Assembly (NCBI RefSeq): GCF_016093545.1
Contig: NZ_JADKYX010000014.1
Location: 62,001 to 126,000, forward strand
Direction of reading: 5' to 3'
Length of the DNA: 64,000 nucleotides
Source: Massilia rhizosphaerae
Lineage (GTDB): Bacteria; Pseudomonadota; Gammaproteobacteria; Burkholderiales; Burkholderiaceae_D
In this document: piece by piece, positions 8,575 through 17,576 of the stretch
Position numbering within the stretch: the stretch's first letter is position 1
How the letters are laid out: each line of letters starts with the position of its first letter
Program-made: the position numbers and the translations under genes
The notes under the pieces: model-generated
Told to the model about the DNA's origin: nothing
What the model saw: the letters and a program-made list of their open reading frames with translations, nothing else
Databases searched by the model: none

Positions 8575-9540
8575 TCATGGTTTCTTTACGATCTGGCTGC
8601 GCAGTGCCTTGAGCTCCGTATCGTCCGTCCTGGACGTGGACGCGTCGTCGGTCAGGGCGTCGGTGGCTGTCGGCGCCCCGAACATGGCCTTGACGGCGGC
8701 GGCCTGCCTGCTCGTCAGGATCAGCAGTTCGATGCGGCGGTTGGCCGAAGCATCCGGATGGACCGGGTCGATCGGGGCGCGGTCGGCCATGCCGACCAGT
8801 TGCAGGATGCTTTCGCCCCGCATGCCGCCGATGAGCAGCTCGGACCGCGCAGCCAGAGCGCGGTTGACCGACAGGCTCCAGTTGGAATAGCTCGCCGGTC
8901 CCGCATTAGTGTACTGCACGGAATCAGTATGGCCTACGATCAACATCTGATTTTCCATTTTTTCGAACAGCGGTGCCATCGCGCGCAACAGTTTCGCGAA
9001 TCTCTCGGTCGGTAGCGCGCTGCCGCGCACGAACATGCCCTGGCGGTCGGTATCGTGCAGCATCACGCGCAAACCGTCCGGCGTGATCACGGTGGCAAGA
9101 TTCGACGCGAGGCCGGCGTCCGCGCTCATCTTTTCCAACTGGTGCGCGAGCGCCGCCAGTTCGGACGGCGATTCGTATTTCATGCGGATGGGCGTGTCCG
9201 AGTGGTTGCCGGTGGCCGGGCCCTCGCTGCCCCCATTGCTCTTGGGCAGCTGGAAACGCTCGATCAGGCTGCCTGCCGGGCTCGACTTGACTTCGGGCTT
9301 GCCGCCCGTGCCATCGATCAGGCCGCTGGCCGTGTTGTCGCGCACGATGTTCTTGACCTGCTCGGCGTTGCGCGCGGCGATCAGCCACAGCACGAGGAAC
9401 AGCGCCATCAGCGCCATGCAGAAGTCGGCGAACGCCACCTTCCACGCGCCATTGTGTTCGTCGTCGTGTTGCTTGCCGCCGCCCCGTTTGACGATGGTGG
9501 CTTCGTGCTGCTTGTCGGCGCCTTTTTTGGTTGCTTGCAC
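8575..9540 (-). CDS. motB: Flagellar stator protein MotB (laf-type position, lafU-like)
   Basis: The chosen start is a GTG at 9540 with a GGAG ribosome site 6 bases upstream; the longer in-frame start at 9579 would overlap motA. The 321-residue protein has a single N-terminal membrane segment, KVAFADFCMALMALFLVLW, with the conserved proton-relay aspartate at about D39. It then has a periplasmic OmpA-like peptidoglycan-binding domain (LIVGHTDSVQYTNAGPASYS, followed by NWSLSVNRALAAR). It anchors the MotA ring to the cell wall and conducts ions. Confidence 0.93.
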   Translation of the reverse strand: MQATKKGADKQHEATIVKRGGGKQHDDEHNGAWKVAFADFCMALMALFLVLWLIAARNAEQVKNIVRDNTASGLIDGTGGKPEVKSSPAGSLIERFQLPKSNGGSEGPATGNHSDTPIRMKYESPSELAALAHQLEKMSADAGLASNLATVITPDGLRVMLHDTDRQGMFVRGSALPTERFAKLLRAMAPLFEKMENQMLIVGHTDSVQYTNAGPASYSNWSLSVNRALAARSELLIGGMRGESILQLVGMADRAPIDPVHPDASANRRIELLILTSRQAAAVKAMFGAPTATDALTDDASTSRTDDTELKALRSQIVKKP

Positions 9541-9553
9541 GGATCGCTCCAGG

Positions 9554-10441
9554 TCAAGCCTTGCGCTTGGCGCCGGCATCCTCGCCGTCGGCCATCGCGG
9601 TGATCCACGCTTCGAGCTGGGCGAAGCTGGGCTTGGTGTTCAGCTGGATCAGGCGGCGGCCCGCGTCGATCGCCAGCAGGGGCGGCTTGCCGGCCACGTG
9701 GGTGCACAGCACGACCTTCACGGTTTCCATCGTCGACGCTTCGGAATTGACCAGCTGTTTCATCATGCCGGAGATCGGGTCGAGCACGCCGTAGCAGAAG
9801 AAGATACCGATGAAGGTACCGACCATGGCGGCGCCCACGCGTTCCGCGATCTCGGCCGTGTCCGCGCCTTCGCCGACGGAGTTCATGGTCATCACGATGC
9901 CCAGCACGGCGGCCAGGATGCCGAAGCCCGGCATGGCCTCGGCGATCTTGTGCAGCGACTTCGAGGGCTGGGCCAGCTCTTCGTGGATGGCGTCGAGTTC
10001 CTGCTCGAGCACGCCTTCCAGCTCGTGGGCGTTGATCTTGCCCATCGCCATCAGACGGAAGTTGTCGACGATGAAAGCCAGCAGCTTGGGCTCGGCCAGG
10101 ATCAGCGGATAGCGCTGGAACATCGGGCTGTCCTTGGGCGCCTCGACGTGGGCGTCGAGGGCCTTGAGGCCGCCGGCGGCCGTCTGCAGCAGTTCATACA
10201 TCAACAGGAGCAGTTGGCGCTGGAACTCGGAGTCGTGCTTGTGCTTGCTTGCGACCTTTTTGACCTGGGAAAACAGTTCGGCCAGCACGTGCTTGGGGTT
10301 GCCCAGCACCAGGGCGCCGGTGGCGGCGCCGCAGATGACGATCAGCTCGGTGGGCTGCCAGATGGCACCGACCGTGCCGCCCATCATCGTAAAGCCGCCG
10401 AACACGGCGCCGAGCACGATGAGAATGCCAAGGATTTGCAT
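9554..10441 (-). CDS. motA: Flagellar stator protein MotA (lafT-like position)
   Basis: The 295-residue protein starts MQILGILIVLGAVFGGFTMM, then has GAIWQPTELIVICGAATGA. This is the E. coli-type MotA N-terminus. Further membrane segments include PGFGILAAVLGIVMTMNSVG and VGAAMVGTFIGIFFCYGVLDP. The cytoplasmic loop between carries the charged residues expected to contact FliG. It lies between fliA and motB, as in laf-type clusters. Confidence 0.95.
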   Translation of the reverse strand: MQILGILIVLGAVFGGFTMMGGTVGAIWQPTELIVICGAATGALVLGNPKHVLAELFSQVKKVASKHKHDSEFQRQLLLLMYELLQTAAGGLKALDAHVEAPKDSPMFQRYPLILAEPKLLAFIVDNFRLMAMGKINAHELEGVLEQELDAIHEELAQPSKSLHKIAEAMPGFGILAAVLGIVMTMNSVGEGADTAEIAERVGAAMVGTFIGIFFCYGVLDPISGMMKQLVNSEASTMETVKVVLCTHVAGKPPLLAIDAGRRLIQLNTKPSFAQLEAWITAMADGEDAGAKRKA

Positions 10442-10468
10442 GATTGTTATTACCTTTCTTGTGGTCGT

Positions 10469-11209
10469 TCAGGCCTGGGCCAGCGCCGCCTTCATCTTGG
10501 CCAGCGCACTTTTGTTGAGCTGGCAGACGCGGGCGTCGGACAGGTCGAGCACGGCCGCGATTTCCTTGTAGCTGAGCTCGAATTCATAAATCATCTGGAT
10601 GACGCGCTGCTCGCGTTCGTTCAGGGCGGAGAGCGCCTGCTCGAGGCTGCGGCGCACCATGAAATGATCTTCCGGACCCGGGGTGCTGTGGGCGCGCTCG
10701 GTGGCTTCCTGCAGCATGTCGTCGAAGCTGAGCAGCTCTTCCGCGCAGTCGTCCAGCAGGAACTGGCGCCACTCTTCCTGGCTGATGCCGAGCGCGTCCG
10801 CCGCTTCCTTGTCGTTCGGTTCGCGCCCGAGCTTGCGGGTGAGGGCGCGCACGGCGTCGCGCATCTTGTGGCTGTCCTGGCGCACGGCGCGCGGACGCCA
10901 GTCCTGGCGGCGCAGTTCGTCGAGAATCGCGCCGCGCACGCGCAGCGAGGCATAGCTGGCGAAACCATTGTCCGGGGTGCCGTAGCGGCGCAGCGCTTCG
11001 AGCAGGCCCATGAGGCCGATCTGCTCCATGTCCTCGCGTCCCATCGCGCCCGACACCTGCGACGTGAGCTGGCGTGCGATGCGCTTGACCAGCGGCGCGT
11101 AGGCGACGAGGTGTTTCTGCTCTTCGGCCGCGCTCATGACCGCGTGGATGGCGGGATCAAAGTATTCGCTGCTGGCGTAGCTGTCGGCGTAGTCGGTCAT
11201 GTAACCCAC
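10469..11209 (-). CDS. fliA: Flagellar sigma factor FliA (sigma-28; lafS-like position)
   Basis: The 246-residue product has region 2 (HLVAYAPLVKRIARQL, then MEQIGLMGLLEALRRY and FASYASLRVRGAILDELRRQ). It also has region 3 and a region 4 helix-turn-helix (ELSYKEIAAVLDLSDARVCQ). This is a standard FliA, expected to transcribe late flagellar and motility genes. Its anti-sigma factor FlgM is encoded downstream. It is inside the fliD-motB block rather than beside flhF/flhG. Confidence 0.96.
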   Translation of the reverse strand: MGYMTDYADSYASSEYFDPAIHAVMSAAEEQKHLVAYAPLVKRIARQLTSQVSGAMGREDMEQIGLMGLLEALRRYGTPDNGFASYASLRVRGAILDELRRQDWRPRAVRQDSHKMRDAVRALTRKLGREPNDKEAADALGISQEEWRQFLLDDCAEELLSFDDMLQEATERAHSTPGPEDHFMVRRSLEQALSALNEREQRVIQMIYEFELSYKEIAAVLDLSDARVCQLNKSALAKMKAALAQA

Positions 11210-11223
11210 ATTGTCCCCGATGG

Positions 11224-11694
11224 TTATTCGATGATCAGCTTGCCGATCATGACTTCCACGAACGGCTTTTCCGTGTGTTCGTGCTCATAATTGGCGTCGA
11301 ACGATTTGTTCAGCTGGTCCGCGTACTGCTCGACCGTCATGCTGGACGCTTCCTTCATCGTGTAGGCCGACAGGGTGCGAACCGCCAGGCTGCGCAGCAG
11401 CGGCAGGTTTTCCTTCGCTTCCTTTTCCTTCGACCCTTCCGTCGACAGCACGAGGTCCGTCGACAGGTAGTGCGTGTCGGTGTCGTCCGGGCCGCGGCGC
11501 AGCATCACGATGACCTTGTCCAGGGTCACGTACTTGAGCGGCTTGCCGTCCCTGGGCCTTTCGTGTTCCGCCTTCTTGGCCGCGCCCGCGGCGGATGCGG
11601 GCTTGGGCATGAACCACCACACCGCGCCACCTGCGCCGGCCGCACTGACGATCACGGCGCCGGCGATGGCGATAATCATTTTCATTTTGCTCAT
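11224..11694 (-). CDS. fliL: FliL family flagellar basal-body protein (lafF-like position)
   Basis: The 156-residue protein has an N-terminal membrane anchor (MIIAIAGAVIVSAAGAGGAV), then MPKP. The periplasmic domain includes KPLKYVTLDKVIVMLRR and the C-terminal KPFVEVMIGKLIIE. FliL proteins surround and stabilise stators. It lies between fliK and fliA instead of immediately before fliM, matching the lafE-lafF-lafS order. Confidence 0.85.
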   Translation of the reverse strand: MSKMKMIIAIAGAVIVSAAGAGGAVWWFMPKPASAAGAAKKAEHERPRDGKPLKYVTLDKVIVMLRRGPDDTDTHYLSTDLVLSTEGSKEKEAKENLPLLRSLAVRTLSAYTMKEASSMTVEQYADQLNKSFDANYEHEHTEKPFVEVMIGKLIIE

Positions 11695-11737
11695 GTTGGT
11701 ACTCGCGCCACGGAGGCGCTATCGATGCATCGATTGC

Positions 11738-12964
11738 TCACGAGTCGCGGCCGAGTTTGAACACGGACGCGGGATTGCCGGCCTCGGCCAGACCGCGGCC
11801 GGGCTCGTTGTCCTGGTCGCGGTCCTGCTGGCGGCCGCGGCCCTGTTGTTGCGGGTCGCCGAACGGCGCCGCGCCGTTCTTCGGCGCCGGGGTCACCGTC
11901 ACCGCGACCTCGGTGTACTGGCGCTGCGCCAGATCGTTGCGCAGGTTGTCGCTGACGGTCTGCAATTGGCGCAGCACGTCGCCGTTGGTGGCCGAGATGG
12001 TCACTTCCAGCTGGCCGGCGGCATGGCGGATCGCGATGTCGATGCGTCCCAGCTGGGGCGGCTCGATGCTGATCGTGGCCTGCTGCACGTTGTTGGCGAC
12101 GTGGACGTTCAGGCGGTCGCCCAGCGTTTCCTGCAGACTTTGACGCCACGCGGTCGGCGGGCCGGCCAGCTTGACGGTGTCGGCCGCCGGCTGGGCCGAC
12201 GGCAATGTCACGGCGCCCGGCACGGACGTGGCCGCGGCGACGTTCGCGCCGGGTTGCGCATTCTGGGACACCGACCCGTCCGCGTTGGCATCCTGGCCGG
12301 TGGCGCCGGCGTGGCCGCCCGCGACATTGGCCTGGACGGCCAGGCGCACGTTCGCCGCCGTCGCATCCGGTTGGGCCGCCTGGGGTGCCTGCAACGATTG
12401 CATGAGCGCCGCCTGGGGCAGGGCGACGGCGGCGCGGCGGCCGTCCTGGCCGGACACGGCGAGCGGCTGGGCCGGCGTGTCGGCCTTGTCGGCCTTGCCG
12501 GCGTCGTCGGCGCCGCCATGCGCATTGCCCTGGGCGGCCTGCACCGCCTGGGTGACCTGTTGCGGCGACAGCGGCATCAGCGGCATCGCCATCGCGGCCA
12601 GCAGGGGTGTGTCGGTCGCCGCCGCGGCGGTCTTGCCGTCGTCCGCCGGCTTGCCGTCGTTGGCGGCCGGGGCGCCGGCCGCTGGCGCCGCCGGGGTCGT
12701 GCCGTCGTCCGTGGCGGGCACGTCGGGCTGGGCGGCCGCCAGCGCCTGCGCGACGGCGCCGTCGGCCTGCTGGCCGAGCCAGCGCGCGAACGGTTGGGTC
12801 GGCGCCGGGGCAGCGCCAGCGGCGGCCGGTGCGGCCGCCGCAGCGGGCGCCGCCGCCTGCGTGTCCTGGGCGGCGGCCGGCGCGTTGGCCGGCTTGGCCG
12901 ATTGGGCCGACTGCGCCGACTGGGCCGGAGCGGACTGGGTTACGGTGTTGAGCATGATCGTCAT
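11738..12964 (-). CDS. fliK: Flagellar hook-length control protein FliK (lafE-like position)
   Basis: The ATG at 12964 overlaps the fliT stop (ATGA) and gives a 408-residue protein. About the first 260 residues are extremely Ala/Pro/Asp/Gln-rich and probably disordered. The C-terminal domain (about 290-370) is the Flg_hook fold: LQETLGDRLNVHVANNVQQA, ISIEPPQLGRIDIAIRHAAG and LRQLQTVSDNLRNDLAQRQ. FliK measures hook length and switches FlhB specificity. Confidence 0.9.
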   Translation of the reverse strand: MTIMLNTVTQSAPAQSAQSAQSAKPANAPAAAQDTQAAAPAAAAAPAAAGAAPAPTQPFARWLGQQADGAVAQALAAAQPDVPATDDGTTPAAPAAGAPAANDGKPADDGKTAAAATDTPLLAAMAMPLMPLSPQQVTQAVQAAQGNAHGGADDAGKADKADTPAQPLAVSGQDGRRAAVALPQAALMQSLQAPQAAQPDATAANVRLAVQANVAGGHAGATGQDANADGSVSQNAQPGANVAAATSVPGAVTLPSAQPAADTVKLAGPPTAWRQSLQETLGDRLNVHVANNVQQATISIEPPQLGRIDIAIRHAAGQLEVTISATNGDVLRQLQTVSDNLRNDLAQRQYTEVAVTVTPAPKNGAAPFGDPQQQGRGRQQDRDQDNEPGRGLAEAGNPASVFKLGRDS

Positions 12965-13290
12965 TCGTGGCTTACGCCCGGTTCGGTTTCGTTGTGCATC
13001 GCGTAGGCGATCCAGCCGTCTTTGTTGGCGCGCATCTCTTCCAGACGCGGTTCGAGCGCGCGCGCGGCGGCGCCGACGTCCTGGGCGGCCGCGTCGTGCT
13101 GGGCGCGCAGTCGTTCCAGCGCGGCGTGTTCCAGGGCATTCCACGGACCGTGCGCGGCGAGCGCGCGCAAGGCCGGGAGCAGGGCGCGCGCCTGCTCGCC
13201 CAGCTTGTCCCAGTTCTTGCGCGCGGCGGCATCCTGCAGGGCGTCGCCCAGCCGTGCCAACTGCGCCTGCCGGTCGATCGCGTCAGCCAT
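12961..13290 (-). CDS. fliT: FliT-like flagellar export chaperone (lafX-like position)
   Basis: This 109-residue, mostly helical protein overlaps fliS by 8 bases and fliK by 4. It has no strong motif that I can match alone. Small size, helical content (LARLGDALQDAAARKNWDKL, LEPRLEEMRANKDGWIAY) and its place directly after fliS fit FliT/LafX, which chaperones the filament cap. The name rests largely on position. Confidence 0.68.
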   Translation of the reverse strand: MADAIDRQAQLARLGDALQDAAARKNWDKLGEQARALLPALRALAAHGPWNALEHAALERLRAQHDAAAQDVGAAARALEPRLEEMRANKDGWIAYAMHNETEPGVSHE

Positions 13291-13672
13291 TGCGTGCCTG
13301 TACGCCGGCCCAGCCCTGGCGGATGGTGGTCATGATCTTCACGACCTCGTCGACCATCGCCGGATCCTGTTTGATGCCGGCGCCATGCAGGTGCGTGACG
13401 CAGAAGTCGTACAGGTCGGCGAGGTTGGCCACGACCTGGCCGCCGGTCTCGAAATCGAGCGAGCTGGAGAGGCCGTTGATGATGTCGACGCATTTGTTGA
13501 TGCTGGTGGCGCGCTGCTCGTAGCGCTTGGCTTCGATGTGTGCGCGCGCGCGCGCCAGTTCGTCGAGCAAGCCGTCGGTGAGCACCAGCACGAGCTCGAT
13601 GGGCGAGGCGCGCGACGTCTGCGCATCGAGGCTGGTCGCGTGATAGCTGCTGTAGGCTTCGGAATAAGACAT
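13283..13672 (-). CDS. fliS: Flagellin export chaperone FliS
   Basis: The 129-residue product begins MSYSEAYSSYHATSLDAQTS and continues SPIELVLVLTDGLLDELAR. This is the FliS N-terminus with the Y-x-x-x-x tyrosine-rich flagellin-binding face. FliS binds the C-terminus of flagellin before export. It follows fliD by 19 bases. Confidence 0.93.
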   Translation of the reverse strand: MSYSEAYSSYHATSLDAQTSRASPIELVLVLTDGLLDELARARAHIEAKRYEQRATSINKCVDIINGLSSSLDFETGGQVVANLADLYDFCVTHLHGAGIKQDPAMVDEVVKIMTTIRQGWAGVQARNG

Positions 13673-13691
13673 CTCGAATCTCTCGGTTGGC

Positions 13692-15107
13692 TCAGTTGGA
13701 AGAGTTGCTGAACAGCGAGGTGAACAGCGAAGAATTGTTTTGCATCGTAGCCTGCAGGGTCTGCAGGTCGGTGAATTGCTTCAGATAGCGCTGGTAGGCG
13801 CTGTCGTATTTCGCGTTGAGGTCCGTCTGGCGCTGGGTCAGGTCCGATTGCAGCTTCGAGTTGGCTTCGGTGCGCTGCTGGATCTGGCCGGTGGTCAGGT
13901 CGGTCCATTTGTTCAGGTAGGTGGTCAAGGAGCCCGCGATGCCGGTCGGCGCAGACGTGCTGGCGGTGCCGATCAGCGTGTCGAGGCCGTTCGGATTGAT
14001 CGCCAGCTGGCTTTGCAGGCGCGTCGCGTCCAGGCCGATCGTGCCGTCCTTGTTGGCAAGGATGCCGTAGCTGGCCAGTGACAGGGTGCCGGACGGGCGC
14101 AGCAGATTGACGAGGTTGTCGCGCAGGGCCACGATGCCCGAATCGTGCGCGAACGCGCCGGCGGCGACGCTGTTCTTCGGGTCGCCCGCCGAGACGAGGC
14201 CGTCGACCGCGCTTTTGAGTTTGTTGTAGGCGTCGACGAAGGCCTGTACGTTCGCCGTCGTGCCGCTGGTGTCGGTGCCGACCGTCAGCGTGATCGGCGC
14301 GGAGCCTGCCGCCTGGGCATGGGTCGCGGTGAACGACACGCCGTCGATGTTCGTGAACGTGTTCGAGGCCTGCTGGATCATCGCGGTGGCCGGATTGGTC
14401 GGGTCGCCCAGATAGAGGATGGCATCCTGGGCCGCCGTCATGATGGTGCGCGACGTGAAACCCGTCTGCAGTCCGGCGTCGGTGGCCTGCGAGCCGTCCA
14501 CCGAGACGGTGTTGGCGACGCCGGTGTTCTTCGACGTCAGCACGAGGCGCGGCGCGCCGCTGACCGTGATGACGCCGGCCGACACCTTGCCCGCGTTGCC
14601 GCTCGCGTTGTTGATGGCGGCCGCGATCTCGCGCACGCTCAGCTTGCCGTCGCCGTCCGAGTCGGCCGTGGCGTCCAGCTGGACCGTGAAGTTGGCCGTG
14701 TTCGTGCCCGCGGCTTCGTTCGCGAGGTTGACGGTCAGCTGGCCGCCGAGCTGCGAGCCGTCCGCCAGGCTGTCGTACGAGACCTGGCTGCTGGTTGCGA
14801 CCTGCTGCACGAACAGGCTGTAGGCGCCGGCGGCGGCCGTCGCGCTGGCGGTGGCCGTGCCGACCGCCGTGTCGGACAGGGTCGCGCTCTGGGCGTACAA
14901 CGTGTGGCCCAGGCCGGACAGGCCGGCGAGCGACGTCTGGAAGGCCGAGATCGCGGCGCTCAGCGTGGAGAGGGCCTTGCCGGTGGCGGTCGCCGCACTG
15001 GTCTGGTTGGTCAGCTGGGTTTGCATGCCCTGGATGTACTGGTCGGCCATGGCCTTGGCCGTGCTGGTCGGGTCGTAGGTGGGGGCGGTGATGACGCTCG
15101 TCGACAT
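13692..15107 (-). CDS. fliD: Filament cap protein FliD (HAP2)
   Basis: An AGGAG ribosome site before the ATG at 15107 sets the start and gives 471 residues. The N-terminus (STAKAMADQYIQGMQTQLTN) and the C-terminal coil (LNKWTDLTTGQIQQRTEANS, then LKQFTDLQTLQATMQNNSSL) fit FliD. FliD caps the filament and folds flagellin into place. It begins the fliD-S-T-K-L-A-motA-motB block, 14 bases after fliJ. Confidence 0.94.
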   Translation of the reverse strand: MSTSVITAPTYDPTSTAKAMADQYIQGMQTQLTNQTSAATATGKALSTLSAAISAFQTSLAGLSGLGHTLYAQSATLSDTAVGTATASATAAAGAYSLFVQQVATSSQVSYDSLADGSQLGGQLTVNLANEAAGTNTANFTVQLDATADSDGDGKLSVREIAAAINNASGNAGKVSAGVITVSGAPRLVLTSKNTGVANTVSVDGSQATDAGLQTGFTSRTIMTAAQDAILYLGDPTNPATAMIQQASNTFTNIDGVSFTATHAQAAGSAPITLTVGTDTSGTTANVQAFVDAYNKLKSAVDGLVSAGDPKNSVAAGAFAHDSGIVALRDNLVNLLRPSGTLSLASYGILANKDGTIGLDATRLQSQLAINPNGLDTLIGTASTSAPTGIAGSLTTYLNKWTDLTTGQIQQRTEANSKLQSDLTQRQTDLNAKYDSAYQRYLKQFTDLQTLQATMQNNSSLFTSLFSNSSN

Positions 15108-15121
15108 ATCGGTTCTCCTGC

Positions 15122-15574
15122 TTATGCGTTTTTTGCCAGCCACGACTGCGTGGCAACTTCATCTTCGCGTTTGCGTTGCGTGCGTTCCTGCGCGCGTGCG
15201 TACGCGGCCTCGTGCTGCTCCAGCACTTTGCCCAGCAGCTCGCGCCTTGTCCAGGCGTGGGCCAGGTTCTTCTGCGCGACGGCCATGTCGGCTTCGTGCA
15301 GTTGCAGGTCGGTGCGATGGGTTTCCGCCAACGCGAAGACGGCCTGCTTGTAGTTACCGCAATTCATGGCCAGCGCCGGCGACAACGGCCGTGCGCCGGC
15401 CGGCTGGCCGGACGGGCCGCTGCCTTCGGCCAGCGCCGTCAGGCGGTCCACGCTGGCCTGGTAGCGCACCCGCGTCGCCTCCTTCTTGGCCAGCGCCGTC
15501 TGCAGGCGCTCGACCTCGGTGCTGCGTACGCGCACGAGGGTGTCCAGGCTGGTGATCGTCTCGCGCTTGCTCAT
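15122..15574 (-). CDS. fliJ: Flagellar export stalk protein FliJ
   Basis: The ATG at 15574 overlaps the fliI stop by 4 bases and gives 150 residues. The protein is almost wholly helical and charged, for example DTLVRVRSTEVERLQTALAK and RELLGKVLEQHEAAYARAQE, consistent with the FliJ coiled coil that acts like a central stalk in the FliI ATPase ring. A much longer open frame upstream is the shadow of fliI. Confidence 0.88.
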   Translation of the reverse strand: MSKRETITSLDTLVRVRSTEVERLQTALAKKEATRVRYQASVDRLTALAEGSGPSGQPAGARPLSPALAMNCGNYKQAVFALAETHRTDLQLHEADMAVAQKNLAHAWTRRELLGKVLEQHEAAYARAQERTQRKREDEVATQSWLAKNA

Positions 15575-16887
15575 GCCATGATCGCTTTCAATTGGTCGAC
15601 GCAGGCCGCGAACGGCGCGTCTTCGCGCGTGCCCTGGCACAGGAATGCTTCGATGTGCGGATGCAGCTGGACGGCGCGGTCGGTCTCCGGATCGGCGCCC
15701 GGATGGTAGGCGCCGAGCGGGATCAGGTCGCGCACGCGCGCATGCCGGGCCAGCGCCGCCTTCAGCTTGCGCGCGGCCTGCGCGTGTTCCGGCGCCACCA
15801 CCTGCGCCATGCAGCGGCTGATGGATTGCGCCACGTCGATCGCCGGGTAGTGCCCGCGTTCGGCCAGTTCGCGCGACAGCACGATGTGGCCGTCGAGGAT
15901 CGCGCGGGCGCTGTCGACGACCGGGTCCTGCTGGTCGTCGCCTTCGGCCAGCACCGTGTAGATGGCGCTCATGCTGCCGTTCTCGTTTTCGCCGTTGCCG
16001 GCCGATTCGACCAGGTGCGGCAGGTTCGAGAACACCGACGGCGGATAACCGCGCGTGGCCGGCGGCTCGCCCAGCGACAGCGCGACTTCGCGCAGCGCCA
16101 TCGCGTAGCGGGTCAGCGAATCGCACAGCAGCAGCACGTTCTGGCCGCGGTCGCGGAAGTGCGCCGCGATCGAGTGGCACAGTTCCGTCGCCATCACGCG
16201 CATCAGGGGCGATTCGTCGGCCGGCGCCACCACCACGACGGCGCGTTTCAGACCTTCGGGGCCGAGCGATTTTTCGATGAACTCGCGCACCTCGCGGTTA
16301 CGTTCGCCGATGAGGCCCACGACGATCACGTCGGCCACGGTCTGGCGCGTGATCAGACCGAGCAGCACCGACTTGCCGACGCCGGAACCGGCCATCAGGC
16401 CGACGCGCTGGCCCTTGCCGAGCGTGAGCATCGAATTGATCGCGCGCACGCCCACGTCCAGCGGCTGTTCCACCGGGGCCTTCTTCAGCGGGTTGACCTT
16501 CGGCGGCGTCGTCGGCAGGGTCTCGTCGCCGCCCAGCTTGCCGCGGCCGTCGATCGGTTCGCCGAGGCCGTTGACCATGCGGCCCATCCACGACGGGCCG
16601 ATCTGGATGCTCGAAGGACCCGTGGCCGGCAGCACGCGGGCGCCGGTCACGAGGCCGTCGGCCTGCTTGAACGGCATCAGGTACGTCACCTTGTCGCGGA
16701 AGCCCACGACCTGGGCGTCGAGCCAGGAACCGTCGACGGTCTCGACGCGGCAGCGCTGGCCCGTGTGCAGGCGGCAGCCCACGCTTTCGAGCAGCAGGCC
16801 CTGCACGGCGACGAGGCGGCCGGTGGGCAGCGCGACCGGCGGCGCCTTGATCTCCAGCGTGCGCAGGGTGTCGGCCAGGGCGCTCAC
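15571..16887 (-). CDS. fliI: Flagellar export ATPase FliI
   Basis: The 438-residue protein has Walker A AGSGVGKS at residues 166-173 and Walker B VLLLCDSLTRYAMA. It also has the family stretches NGLGEPIDGRGKL and LPHLVESAGNGENENGSMSA. It hydrolyses ATP to feed substrates to the FlhA/FlhB gate. It overlaps fliH and fliJ by 4 bases on each side. Confidence 0.97.
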   Translation of the reverse strand: MSALADTLRTLEIKAPPVALPTGRLVAVQGLLLESVGCRLHTGQRCRVETVDGSWLDAQVVGFRDKVTYLMPFKQADGLVTGARVLPATGPSSIQIGPSWMGRMVNGLGEPIDGRGKLGGDETLPTTPPKVNPLKKAPVEQPLDVGVRAINSMLTLGKGQRVGLMAGSGVGKSVLLGLITRQTVADVIVVGLIGERNREVREFIEKSLGPEGLKRAVVVVAPADESPLMRVMATELCHSIAAHFRDRGQNVLLLCDSLTRYAMALREVALSLGEPPATRGYPPSVFSNLPHLVESAGNGENENGSMSAIYTVLAEGDDQQDPVVDSARAILDGHIVLSRELAERGHYPAIDVAQSISRCMAQVVAPEHAQAARKLKAALARHARVRDLIPLGAYHPGADPETDRAVQLHPHIEAFLCQGTREDAPFAACVDQLKAIMA

Positions 16888-17576
16888 TCGGCGTCCTCCC
16901 TGGCGGATGCGTCCAGGCTTTCGCGCACTTGCGTCATGCAGGCGGCCAGGCGGCCCTGGCAGCCGGCGTCCACTTCATGGTCGCCCGCGCGCACGCGGCA
17001 TTCGCCCAGGTCCAGGGCGGGGTCGGCCATCAGGTTCCATTTCTTGGCGCGTTTCGGATCCAGTTCCTGGATGCGCTTGAGTTCTTCCGGATTCATGAAG
17101 ACTTCCACCTCGTCGCGCGTCGGCGGCATCGCGGCCAGCGCTTCGTCGACGAGGTTCAGCATCTGCACCGGCTGCAGCGCCAGTTCGGCGCGGATCACCT
17201 GGCGGGCGATCTTGCCGACCAAGTCCACGACTTCCTTGCGCTGGGCATTGCGGAACTCGGTCTTCATCTTCTTCAGGCTGCGCAGCATCGAGTCGACCGG
17301 CTTGGCCATCTGTTCCAGCTCGGCCAGCGCCTGCTGGCGGCCCTCGGCGACGCCGCGCTCCACGCCTTCGGTGTAGCCGGCGTCGTAGCCGTCGTTGCGG
17401 CCTTCGTCCAGGCCGACCTCATAGCCTTCGCGCTGACCCTGGCGATAGCCGTCGGCCACGGCGCTCTGCCAGTCGTCGTCCGGGGTGGCGGACGACGACG
17501 ACGGGGCACGCTTGGCCGCGCCGGCGGCGATGAACTGCGCCAGCGGGGGGAAGTGGTAAGGCCGGAACTGCTTCAT
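16884..17576 (-). CDS. fliH: Flagellar export regulator FliH
   Basis: The 230-residue protein contains a long run of GxxxG-type repeats at about residues 43-85 (for example GYRQGQREGYEVGLDEG and GYDAGYTEGVERGVAEG), the hallmark of the FliH/YscL stalk. The C-terminal half (VDLVGKIARQVIRAELALQP, EVEVFMNPEELKRIQEL) matches FliH. It links FliI to the C ring and holds it inactive. Confidence 0.93.
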   Translation of the reverse strand: MKQFRPYHFPPLAQFIAAGAAKRAPSSSSATPDDDWQSAVADGYRQGQREGYEVGLDEGRNDGYDAGYTEGVERGVAEGRQQALAELEQMAKPVDSMLRSLKKMKTEFRNAQRKEVVDLVGKIARQVIRAELALQPVQMLNLVDEALAAMPPTRDEVEVFMNPEELKRIQELDPKRAKKWNLMADPALDLGECRVRAGDHEVDAGCQGRLAACMTQVRESLDASAREDAE

